Source: Bacteroidales bacterium UBA2800 (lineage in GTDB: Bacteria > Bacteroidota > Bacteroidia > Bacteroidales > Paludibacteraceae). From it: DNA of 55,475 nucleotides. Made by a program: the position numbers and the translations under genes. This document shows, piece after piece, positions 8,418 through 15,568 of this stretch; within the stretch, counting starts at the first letter, position 1; every line of letters begins with the position of its first letter. The notes under the pieces were generated by a model. It saw only the letters and a program-made list of their open reading frames with translations, made no database searches and was not told the origin of the DNA. Where the stretch lies: contig DEHM01000023.1 of the NCBI GenBank assembly GCA_002351925.1, forward strand, positions 41,380 through 96,854. The letters run 5' to 3'.

Positions 8418-9566
8418 ATGCAAGGCAATTTTAAGTACCACAACCCGACGAAATTGTATTTCGGAGAAGAGTCTTTGAACTATCTCAAGGACGAGTTAAA
8501 GAATTTTGGCAACACCGTGCTGCTCAACTACGGTAGCGGTAGCGTCAAGCGCAACGGTATATACGACCAAGTAGTCGCTATCCTGCGCCAAGGAGGTAAG
8601 ACTATTGTCGAGAACCCCGGTGTGATGTCCAATCCTACGCTCGAGAAACTGCACGAAGGTGTCCGTATCGCGCGCGAGAACAAGGTCGATTGGATTCTGG
8701 CGCTCGGCGGAGGAAGTGTTTGCGACTATTCCAAAGGCGTAGCCGCCTCGGTTTTCTTCAGTGGCGACTACTGGCAGGAGTTCTGGCTCGAAGGGCATCA
8801 ACCTGCGGCAGAACAACAGATACTGCCTGTAGGCTGTATCCTCACGATGGCAGGTACGGGCTCCGAGATGAATGGCGGGTGTGTCATCACCGATGCAGCC
8901 AACAACTTCAAGACAGGCCATGTCTTCGACAGTCGTCTGATGCCTAAGTTCTCTATCCTCAACCCGCGTTATACCATGACCGTACCGCTCGACCAGATGA
9001 AAGCCGGTATCTACGATATCATGAACCATATCTTCGAGCAGTATTTCTCCGATTTCGACGACAACACCTCCGACTATATCTCCGAAGGACTGATGCGCAG
9101 CCTCATCGTCGCTTCGCGTGCAGCCGTCAAAAACCCGCAGGACTACGAGGCACGCTCCAACATCATGTGGACCGCTACTTGGGCACTCAACACACTCATC
9201 AAATGCGGCAAATCGGAAGACTGGATGGTACACATGATCGGTCACTCTTTGGGCGCTTGGACCCACGCGCCGCACGGCTACTGTCTGGCAGCTTGCTCGA
9301 TGGCGTACTACCGTCGCGCCATGAAGAACGGCTATGCCAAGTTCGAGCGTTTTGCGCGTAACGTCTGGGGTGTCAACACTGCCGAAGAAGGACTCGAAGC
9401 CCTCCGCAAATGGATGCTGGAGATAGGTCTGCCGCTTACCATCACCGAGATAGGTGCTACGCCCGAGATGATTGACGACATCGTCTCCACTACGGTCATC
9501 TTCCCTGCCGGCTACCTCGACCTCAAGCCCGAAGATATCAAAGAGATACTCAAGGAGAGTTTATAA
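8418..9566 (+). CDS. Iron-containing alcohol dehydrogenase (butanol dehydrogenase type)
   Basis: A 382-aa group III, NAD(P)H-dependent alcohol/aldehyde reductase resembling BdhA/YqhD. It has the dinucleotide-binding ALGGGSVCDYSKG near residue 95 and GTGSEMNGGCVITD near 150. The metal ligands fit the DQMKAGIYDIMNHIFEQYF and GHSLGAWTHAPHGYCLA segments (Asp and three His). The length is typical. Its stop overlaps the next gene by one base (TAATG). The substrate in vivo is not known; fermentative or aldehyde-detoxifying roles are both plausible. Confidence 0.92.
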   Translation: MQGNFKYHNPTKLYFGEESLNYLKDELKNFGNTVLLNYGSGSVKRNGIYDQVVAILRQGGKTIVENPGVMSNPTLEKLHEGVRIARENKVDWILALGGGSVCDYSKGVAASVFFSGDYWQEFWLEGHQPAAEQQILPVGCILTMAGTGSEMNGGCVITDAANNFKTGHVFDSRLMPKFSILNPRYTMTVPLDQMKAGIYDIMNHIFEQYFSDFDDNTSDYISEGLMRSLIVASRAAVKNPQDYEARSNIMWTATWALNTLIKCGKSEDWMVHMIGHSLGAWTHAPHGYCLAACSMAYYRRAMKNGYAKFERFARNVWGVNTAEEGLEALRKWMLEIGLPLTITEIGATPEMIDDIVSTTVIFPAGYLDLKPEDIKEILKESL

Positions 9567-10366
9567 TGGAAATAAAACAATACTTACTAACCCGATGGCA
9601 GGCGTTCAGAGCCTGGCAGGAGAATCCGAGGACCTATCGGATGGATGAGACCGAGCACGTGTGCAACAACTGCGGACGTACCTTCCGGGGCAATTATTGT
9701 CCGGCATGTTCCCAGCCTGCCCGTCAAGGTCGTATCGGTTGGCTCTCCCTTTGGGAGGGAATAGGGCAGTTATGGGGTGTCGAATCGCGGTCGGGCATCT
9801 ATACCCTCTGGCAACTGCTTTGGCGGCCCGGCTATCTGGTGCGCGATTACATAAGCGGCAAGCGGCAAGTCAGTTATCCGCCTGTCAAGCTGCTGTTTAT
9901 CTTGGCGGCAATCATAGCGGTAGTTCAGTTCTTCTTCCCTGTGCCCGTGGAGGAACCTTTGGTCACCGGCTTCCGGTATCTGGACACCGCATTGACGTGG
10001 TTGCAGAACCATGAGAATATCAATGCCTTGCTCTCCGGTTGTATCTTCATACTACCGACGTGGTGGTTGTTCCGCAACGCGCCTCGCTACCCGCATCATA
10101 CCATCCCGGAGGGATTCTTTGTGCAGGTGTATGTAGCGATATTATCGTTTCTCTTCTCTTCTGTTTTTGCCGAATCGGTACCCCTGGCGGTGACCCTGAG
10201 TTACGCCTATATGTACATCATCTACAAGCAACTTTTCGGTTACGGTTATTGGGAAACATTATGGCGCTTGGTGGTATGCGCGTTGATGAGTTTTGTGGTG
10301 GTGTTTGTGTTTATTATCATCGGCCTGACCGTTAACGAGATGCATCAAAACAGCCTCTATACATGA
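9566..10366 (+). CDS. DUF3667 membrane protein
   Basis: A 266-aa membrane protein with an N-terminal zinc ribbon (CNNCGRTFRGNYCPAC, residues about 33-48), followed by the ESRSGIYTLWQLLWRPGYLVRDYISGKR block that identifies the DUF3667 family. Several hydrophobic segments follow (near residues 110-125, 150-165, 185-215 and 235-257). The function of this Bacteroidota family is unknown. It is coupled to the preceding dehydrogenase and the following small gene by overlaps. Confidence 0.85.
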   Translation: MEIKQYLLTRWQAFRAWQENPRTYRMDETEHVCNNCGRTFRGNYCPACSQPARQGRIGWLSLWEGIGQLWGVESRSGIYTLWQLLWRPGYLVRDYISGKRQVSYPPVKLLFILAAIIAVVQFFFPVPVEEPLVTGFRYLDTALTWLQNHENINALLSGCIFILPTWWLFRNAPRYPHHTIPEGFFVQVYVAILSFLFSSVFAESVPLAVTLSYAYMYIIYKQLFGYGYWETLWRLVVCALMSFVVVFVFIIIGLTVNEMHQNSLYT

Positions 10367-10569
10367 TGTTAGAAGATATAGTCCTTTCTGATTCGCTCCG
10401 CTATGAGGGGCACAAACTCATAGCGGATATGCCGTCGGCGGGACCCTTCCGTATCGAAGGCGCTTTCGGTGCAGCCATATTATGTGCCTTGCTCGTCGAC
10501 ACCGAAGAAGGTGACCGTCGTGCGATCGCCATCGATTCCGAGACAGGAGAATTACAAGAGATCAAATAA
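10363..10569 (+). CDS. Small unknown protein (68 aa)
   Basis: A 68-aa acidic protein starting MMLEDIVLSDSLRYEGHK, with no signal peptide or membrane helix. I do not recognise the family. The start overlaps the DUF3667 stop (ATGATG/TGA) and its stop TAA shares a base with the next ATG, so it behaves like a real gene in a packed operon. The two overlaps are the main support. Confidence 0.65.
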   Translation: MMLEDIVLSDSLRYEGHKLIADMPSAGPFRIEGAFGAAILCALLVDTEEGDRRAIAIDSETGELQEIK

Positions 10570-10913
10570 TGGAAATAGTGGATCTGTTGGAATATAGAGA
10601 ACGGACACAACTACGGGCGTGGTTTGAGCGCAATGCAGCATCGCAAAAATGCTGCTGGATTGCCATGTACCGCGGCAAGAAGAAGCCTGATGGCATATGC
10701 CTGCCGTACTTGGATGTGGTAGAAGAATCGCTCTGTTTCGGTTGGATTGATTCGACGCTTAAGCGTCTGCCGGACGGACGATTGGCGCAACGCCTATCGC
10801 CTCGCCAGAAACGCAGCCATTGGACCGAACTGAATAAACAACGCTGCGCCGACTTGGAAGCACGCGGTCTAATGACCGACTTAGGAAGAGTAGCATTAGA
10901 AAAAGCTAAATAA
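10569..10913 (+). CDS. YdeI/OmpD-associated-like protein
   Basis: A 114-aa cytosolic protein. The sequence WFERNAASQKCCWIAMYRGKKKP, the CFGWIDSTLKRLPDGR stretch and QRLSPRQKRSHWTELN match the conserved N-terminal part of the YdeI/OmpD-associated family (known from bacteriocin-protection annotation). Relatives are often near 190 aa, so this is a short version that lacks the C-terminal region; the stop is followed by a 28-bp gap. Biochemical function is unknown. Confidence 0.75.
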   Translation: MEIVDLLEYRERTQLRAWFERNAASQKCCWIAMYRGKKKPDGICLPYLDVVEESLCFGWIDSTLKRLPDGRLAQRLSPRQKRSHWTELNKQRCADLEARGLMTDLGRVALEKAK

Positions 10914-10941
10914 TTAAGCAAGACAATTTTAAGATAACACG

Positions 10942-11793
10942 ATGAAACGAGATTATTCCAAATGGTGTAGTGTGGCGCTGATTGTAGCTATATATGCGAT
11001 TGCAGGGGTAGCCGGTTGGTTACTATTTGATTGGTTGACGGCACAGGCAATGCAGCCTATAGGAGCTCTGCTTATGGCAGACGTGCTGGCAACGATTGTC
11101 GTCTGGGGATTCGGCTTACTATACGAGAATGTGTCGGTTTATGATCCTTATTGGAGTGTATTCCCACCTGTCGCTTTTTTACTCTGGGCATTCTATACCA
11201 GTGTGTGGTCGTTGCCGGTCATTCTATTGCTTGTGGCTTCATGGTATTGGGGCTGGCGACTGACACGCAACTGGGCTATCACCTTCAAAGGTATTGGTCA
11301 CGAAGACTGGCGTTATACGAAGTATCGCGACCGGCATCCACTTGTATTTCATGCCATCAATCTCTTCGGTTTGAACATGATGCCGACGTTAGTGGTGTTC
11401 GCGGCTATACTGCCCGGACTGAAACTGTTTGAGACTATCGCTCCGGCAAACATTTTGACGTATTTTGGTTGTGTTGTTTGTATAGTCTCTGCAACAATCC
11501 AACTGATTGCTGACAAGCAGAGCCATGATTTCCGTGCCGCTCATCCCGGTAAAGTGTGTAACGTGGGACTTTGGAAACACGGTCGTCATCCTAATTATTT
11601 CGGTGAGATTCAGTTCTGGTGGGGTATCTGGATCATGTATGCGTCTCTAAACGGCTTTGATATGTTTATCGGTGGTGCGATTGCCATGACCGCGCTCTTC
11701 CTCGGAATTAGTATTCCGCTCATGGAGAAACGCCAACTGGCTAACAAACCCGATTATGCTGAATATCGCAAACAAACAAGAATATTGATATGA
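10942..11793 (+). CDS. DUF1295 membrane protein (steroid 5-alpha-reductase-like)
   Basis: A 283-aa polytopic membrane protein with six or seven hydrophobic segments. The C-terminal GLWKHGRHPNYFGEIQFWWGIW motif is the hallmark of DUF1295 and of the related ICMT/steroid reductase superfamily, where it contributes to cofactor or SAM binding. Substrate unknown. The stop overlaps msrA by ATGA. All expected segments are present. Confidence 0.85.
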   Translation: MKRDYSKWCSVALIVAIYAIAGVAGWLLFDWLTAQAMQPIGALLMADVLATIVVWGFGLLYENVSVYDPYWSVFPPVAFLLWAFYTSVWSLPVILLLVASWYWGWRLTRNWAITFKGIGHEDWRYTKYRDRHPLVFHAINLFGLNMMPTLVVFAAILPGLKLFETIAPANILTYFGCVVCIVSATIQLIADKQSHDFRAAHPGKVCNVGLWKHGRHPNYFGEIQFWWGIWIMYASLNGFDMFIGGAIAMTALFLGISIPLMEKRQLANKPDYAEYRKQTRILI

Positions 11794-12314
11794 CGCGCAA
11801 GCACATCTATTTAGCCGGAGGGTGCTTCTGGGGCACAGAGCATTTCTTCAAACAAATTGCCGGAGTGGTCGAGACCGAGGTGGGGTTTGCCAATGGGCAG
11901 ACGGCTAAGCCGACCTACGAGCAAGTCTATACGGACACCACAGGCTATGCCGAGACCGTGCATGTGACCTATGATCCGGACAATGTAAGTCTGGAGTTCC
12001 TACTGCGCATGTTCTTTGTGGCGATAGATCCTACCAGTTTGAATAAACAAGGGCACGACGAAGGGACTCGCTACCGCACAGGTATCTATTATACGGACGC
12101 GGAAGACCTGCCGACTATAGACAAAGTCTATGCAGAGGAACAAAGCAAGTACACGCAGCCGTTAGTAGTTGAGAAACTGCCTTTGCAGAACTTCTATCCT
12201 GCCGATGAATATCACCAAGACTATCTGGACAAACACCCGGACGGCTACTGCCACCTACCCAAAGCCTTATTTGACTTCGCCAGAAAAGCAAAAGATAAAA
12301 ACGATGACCATTGA
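11790..12314 (+). CDS. msrA: Peptide-methionine (S)-S-oxide reductase
   Basis: A 174-aa MsrA that reduces methionine-S-sulfoxide in proteins. The catalytic GGCFWGTEHFF motif (nucleophile Cys near residue 12) and the family segments GYAETVHVTYDP, YRTGIYYT and FYPADEYHQDYL are intact. No signal peptide, so it acts in the cytosol. It lies in a redox-flavoured operon with carbonic anhydrase and a nitroreductase. The 3' end overlaps the next small gene by 11 nt. Confidence 0.95.
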   Translation: MTRKHIYLAGGCFWGTEHFFKQIAGVVETEVGFANGQTAKPTYEQVYTDTTGYAETVHVTYDPDNVSLEFLLRMFFVAIDPTSLNKQGHDEGTRYRTGIYYTDAEDLPTIDKVYAEEQSKYTQPLVVEKLPLQNFYPADEYHQDYLDKHPDGYCHLPKALFDFARKAKDKNDDH

Positions 12315-12564
12315 CACAACCAATATGTGCAGCCATCTGCAGCGGAAGTTATTCACTGAAGAAGGTGAGTATCGTGCCATCCGCGAGCAGATAGAGACTG
12401 ACCCTACGTTGACGGCTGTCGTTCGTTCGCGGCAGTTGCATATCTACCGTGACGGCAAGAAAAACGGAGTTAATCGTGCCCCTGTGGCTAAGAAGATATT
12501 GGTGCTATCCGGTAAGTCTGCGCCAAAAATCATTCGAGAAGATAAATTAAATCAATTGTTATGA
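12304..12564 (+). CDS. Small unknown protein (86 aa)
   Basis: An 86-aa basic protein starting MTIDTTNMCSHLQRKL. The frame is open further upstream to 12169, but that extension lies fully inside msrA, so I use the ATG at 12304. It contains RAIREQIETDPTLTAVV and a lysine-rich C-terminal half ending PKIIREDKLNQLL. I do not recognise a family. The stop overlaps the carbonic anhydrase ATG (ATGA), which supports a real coupled gene. Confidence 0.7.
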   Translation: MTIDTTNMCSHLQRKLFTEEGEYRAIREQIETDPTLTAVVRSRQLHIYRDGKKNGVNRAPVAKKILVLSGKSAPKIIREDKLNQLL

Positions 12565-13103
12565 TAGACCAGATTATTGATTACAACCGCTCCTTCGTGG
12601 CGCAGAAAGGCTACGAACAGTACATCACTGACAAGTACCCGGACAAGAAACTGGCGGTACTTACCTGCATGGACACGCGTCTGACGGAGTTACTTCCGGC
12701 CGCTCTCGGTCTAAAGAATGGAGACGCCAAAATCATCAAGAACGCAGGCGGACTCATCATCACGCCTTTTGACTCGGCGATGCGTAGTCTGATTGTGGCT
12801 ATCTACGAACTGGGTGTAGCGGAAATTATGGTGGTAGCCCATTCGCAATGCGGCGCATGTCACATGAGTTATGCGCATTTTCACCATGTCATGAAAGCAC
12901 GTGGCATCAAAGATGAGACGCTCGACACCATTCGCGAATGCGGCATTGACCTCAACCATTGGCTCGAAGGTTTCCGTGATACCGAGACATCTGTTCGTAA
13001 GACCGTCAAGACCATCCAGACCCATCCGCTCATCCCGAAAGATGTGACCGTTCGCGGATTTATCATCGATTCCGTAACAGGTGAACTAAACGAAATAATA
13101 TGA
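12561..13103 (+). CDS. Beta-class carbonic anhydrase
   Basis: A 180-aa enzyme that hydrates CO2 to bicarbonate. Zinc ligands are visible: Cys and Asp in LTCMDTRL, His and Cys in VVAHSQCGACH. The length and the NAGGLI segment match the short clade of beta-carbonic anhydrases. No signal peptide. Coupled by ATGA overlaps to the genes on both sides. Confidence 0.93.
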   Translation: MIDQIIDYNRSFVAQKGYEQYITDKYPDKKLAVLTCMDTRLTELLPAALGLKNGDAKIIKNAGGLIITPFDSAMRSLIVAIYELGVAEIMVVAHSQCGACHMSYAHFHHVMKARGIKDETLDTIRECGIDLNHWLEGFRDTETSVRKTVKTIQTHPLIPKDVTVRGFIIDSVTGELNEII

Positions 13104-13684
13104 AAAAACTAATCATCCTTGCATTGGCGGCAATCAGTTTTGCTGCATGCAGTAATCAACCCGTTCAACAGAACAAGTCATTCAACGATTTGGCACGGCA
13201 ACGTTTTGCGGTGCGTGAGTATGCCAAGACACCGGTAGAGCAGGCTAAACTGGATTCGATTCTCGAAGCCGGACGTCTCGCTCCGACAGCCAAGAATGTG
13301 CAACCGCAACATATCTACGTGCTGCAAAGTCCGGAGGCGATTGCCAAGATCAACTCCCTCACCCGTTGTGCGTACGGCGCACCGGTGGTATTCCTTGTAT
13401 GTTACGACACCGACCTGGTATGGACCAAAGAAGATGGTACGAACTCCGGCGATATGGATTGCTCGATTATCGGTACGCACATGATGATGGAAGCTACGGA
13501 ACTAGGGCTTGGTACTTGCTGGGTCAAATGGTTCGATCCGGCCGAAGTGGCAGCTGCTTTCGAGTTACCGGCTAATCACAAGCCGTCTTTCCTGATGCCT
13601 TGCGGCTATGCGTCCGAGAATGCCAAACCAAGCGACCATCATTTCTCCCGCAAACCGCTCAGCGAAACCGTAACGTATAAATAA
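13100..13684 (+). CDS. Nitroreductase-family protein with lipoprotein signal
   Basis: A 194-aa protein. The nitroreductase core is recognisable: RQRFAVREYAKTPV, LEAGRLAPTAKNVQPQ, then GLGTCWVKWFDPAEV, all typical of FMN-dependent NAD(P)H oxidoreductases. Unusually it starts with MKKLIILALAAISFAAC, a signal peptide with a lipobox, so it is predicted to be membrane-anchored outside the cytoplasm, where NAD(P)H is not available. Its partner or electron donor is unknown. It ends 13 bp before a glutathione peroxidase remnant. Confidence 0.88.
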   Translation: MKKLIILALAAISFAACSNQPVQQNKSFNDLARQRFAVREYAKTPVEQAKLDSILEAGRLAPTAKNVQPQHIYVLQSPEAIAKINSLTRCAYGAPVVFLVCYDTDLVWTKEDGTNSGDMDCSIIGTHMMMEATELGLGTCWVKWFDPAEVAAAFELPANHKPSFLMPCGYASENAKPSDHHFSRKPLSETVTYK

Positions 13685-13697
13685 AAACACATTCATT

Positions 13698-13818
13698 ATG
13701 GCAACAATTTATGATTTTATAGCCCTGTCGAATCGGGGCAAAGAGGTGAACCTCGCAGACTACAAAGGACAAGTCATTCTCATCGTCAATTGAGCAAGAC
13801 ATCGAAGCGATGCTATGA
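13698..13818 (+). pseudogene. Glutathione peroxidase remnant (internal deletion)
   Basis: The first 31 codons (MATIYDF...VILIVN) match the intact glutathione peroxidase at 26582. After the last shared codon the sequence jumps to a segment that in another frame reads EQDIEAML and stop, matching the peroxidase C-terminus (EQDIEAEL). About 430 bp, including the catalytic Cys, are missing, and the junction shifts frame so that a TGA follows codon 31. The remnant stop still overlaps the next ATG (ATGA), preserving the old operon join. In the shared 31 codons 12 differ from the paralogue, 11 of them silently. Confidence 0.9.
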
Positions 13819-14885
13819 AGACAACTATCACCATCGTTTGTATCCTTGTCGTGCTGAGCGGTATAGTGCTGGCTGTGTTATCACATCCGGCGTTTGGGGT
13901 GTGGCGACATGTGTCGAAAGAACGGATACAGGCATCACCGAACTACAGAGACGGGATGTTCCGGAACCAAGAACTGACACCGCAGTTTACCGGAGACACC
14001 ACAAGCACGAGGGGTACATTATGGCGGTTCCTCACGGATAAAGACACGCTGCGTGTACCGAGCGAACCGATACATGCGGTCAAGACGGATTTGAAAAGCC
14101 TGCCGACCGATAGCGATTGGCTGGTATGGTTCGGGCACTCATCGTACCTGTTTTGCTTGGGTGGTAAGCGGTATCTGGTTGATCCGGTACTCAAACCCGA
14201 ATGGCCTGCAACGCTGATGATGAAAGCCTTTGCAGGCACGGACATCTACCGACCGGACGACCTGCCTAACATCGACGTGCTCATCATCACGCATGAACAT
14301 TGGGATCACATGGAGTACGCAACTTTGCGTGACATCCGCGACCGCGTGCAACACGTCATCTGTCCCCTCGGCATCGCCGATTACCTGCGCTATTGGGGCT
14401 ATAAGGATGAGCAAATCACGGAGATGGATTGGTACGAAGTAGTCGAAAGTCAAAAGTCGAAAGTCGAAAGCAGAATTACTTGTCTGCCGAGTCGCCATTT
14501 CAGCAACCGATTGTTAGGCAAACGCAACCAGACACTCTGGGCATCATTCATGGTAGAAGCCGGTGGACGTAAGGTCTATATCGGTGGTGACGGAGGCTAT
14601 GACAAGCGTTTTGCCGAGATATACGAACGCTTCGGATCGGTTGATTTGGCGCTCCTGGAAAACGGTCAGTACAATGCCAATTGGAAATATATCCACACCA
14701 CACCCGAAGATCTCGAAAAGGTCATCCTCGACCTCCAAGCCAAACAGGTCTTCACCGTTCACCATGACAAGTACGCCCTTTCCGTTCATCCATGGTACGA
14801 GCCGGATAGGGTAGCACATGACATAGCAACGAAAAACAATATCAACCTATTGGATGCCCCGATAGGAACTGTAGTAAATTATTAG
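13815..14885 (+). CDS. MBL-fold metallohydrolase (UlaG/NAPE-PLD-like), membrane-anchored
   Basis: A 356-aa protein with an N-terminal hydrophobic anchor or signal (residues 4-23) and a metallo-beta-lactamase domain. The metal-binding motif ITHEHWDHMEY is near residue 159; VYIGGDGGYDKRF and FTVHHDKYALSVH supply later ligands. The layout resembles the UlaG-like and N-acylphosphatidylethanolamine phospholipase D-like branch of the fold. The substrate is unknown. A heptanucleotide array in the gene encodes ESQKSKVESR around residue 213, likely a surface loop. Confidence 0.85.
   Translation: MKTTITIVCILVVLSGIVLAVLSHPAFGVWRHVSKERIQASPNYRDGMFRNQELTPQFTGDTTSTRGTLWRFLTDKDTLRVPSEPIHAVKTDLKSLPTDSDWLVWFGHSSYLFCLGGKRYLVDPVLKPEWPATLMMKAFAGTDIYRPDDLPNIDVLIITHEHWDHMEYATLRDIRDRVQHVICPLGIADYLRYWGYKDEQITEMDWYEVVESQKSKVESRITCLPSRHFSNRLLGKRNQTLWASFMVEAGGRKVYIGGDGGYDKRFAEIYERFGSVDLALLENGQYNANWKYIHTTPEDLEKVILDLQAKQVFTVHHDKYALSVHPWYEPDRVAHDIATKNNINLLDAPIGTVVNY
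14442..14469 (+). repeat. Heptanucleotide array (GTCGAAA) x4 inside the MBL gene
   Basis: GTCGAAA, GTCAAAA, GTCGAAA and GTCGAAA with exact period 7, in frame, encoding a hydrophilic ESQKSKVES-like segment. Confidence 0.85.
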
Positions 14886-14899
14886 CCAATAAACGACCA

Positions 14900-15514
14900 A
14901 TGTACATCACTATTACCGACCATATTGAACTGGACCGCGAACAGCGGAGTGTGCGCAAGGACGGAAAGGAGATTCATCTGACCGGATACGAATATGGTCT
15001 GTTAGATTATCTCTCTGCACGTCCAAATAGGATTTGCACAAGGCAGATGTTGTTAGACCACGTCTGGGGTGACCGTTTTCAGTATGACACCGGTACCATC
15101 GATGTGCACCTCAATGCCTTGCGGCGCAAGTTAGGCTGGACAAACAAAGAACCGATAGAGACTATTCGAGGAATAGGTTTCATCTTCCATATTGAGCAGC
15201 AAGTGACGCACTATACGATTGACCTGCAGGCATTTCTAATGGAATGGCTACGTAGCCGCGAAACGGATATTCTTGCAAAAGGACTTGCAGCACAAATGCA
15301 TCTGACACCCTTTGTGAACGAGATTACGATTGAGCCAAAAGCCTTACAACAACTCTTAGACAGCGTGCTGACTGCCCTACTCCCTTCGGCTCAACCGGGT
15401 GTGTTACGCCTGAGTTCCAAACTGACTATGCAGCATTTTATTCTCTCGCTGGACCTTAACGGCACTATCAACGAGTTGCGCATCCCTATTTATAGTGATT
15501 TTGATGCTTCTTAA
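14900..15514 (+). CDS. Winged-helix (OmpR-type) regulator without receiver domain
   Basis: A 204-aa protein. Residues 1-100 are an OmpR/PhoB-type DNA-binding domain: GKEIHLTGYEYGLLDYLSA, then NRICTRQMLLDHVWG, then TIDVHLNALRRKLG and IETIRGIGFIF. There is no N-terminal receiver domain. Residues 105-204 are unfamiliar; the stretch ALQQLLDSVLTALLPSAQPG vaguely resembles the N-box region of a histidine kinase ATPase, but no G-boxes are seen. It probably controls the TonB receptor just downstream, since three TTAAG repeats with 11-bp spacing lie in that promoter. Confidence 0.8.
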   Translation: MYITITDHIELDREQRSVRKDGKEIHLTGYEYGLLDYLSARPNRICTRQMLLDHVWGDRFQYDTGTIDVHLNALRRKLGWTNKEPIETIRGIGFIFHIEQQVTHYTIDLQAFLMEWLRSRETDILAKGLAAQMHLTPFVNEITIEPKALQQLLDSVLTALLPSAQPGVLRLSSKLTMQHFILSLDLNGTINELRIPIYSDFDAS

Positions 15515-15537
15515 GAAAATCTTAAGCAAAGTTTAAG
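15511..15537 (+). promoter_or_regulatory. Three TTAAG direct repeats spaced 11 bp (OmpR-type operator)
   Basis: TTAAG occurs at 15511, 15522 and 15533, exactly 11 bp apart, which is the geometry bound by tandem OmpR/PhoB-type winged helices. The first repeat overlaps the regulator stop codon. The repeats cover the -33 region of the TonB receptor promoter. Confidence 0.7.
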
Positions 15538-15547
15538 AAAAAAGAAG

Positions 15548-15555
15548 TACCTTTG
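15548..15555 (+). promoter_or_regulatory. -7 element of the TonB receptor promoter
   Basis: TACCTTTG lies 13 bp before the receptor ATG at 15569, so the mRNA would have a leader of only a few bases. The usual TTG at the -33 position is missing and is replaced by the TTAAG repeats, as expected for an activator-dependent promoter. Confidence 0.7.
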
Positions 15556-15568
15556 TCGGCGATTTTAT

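Noticed and set aside
12169..12303. Longer start for the small gene ending at 12564
   Set aside because: The extension lies wholly inside msrA in another frame and has no family support.
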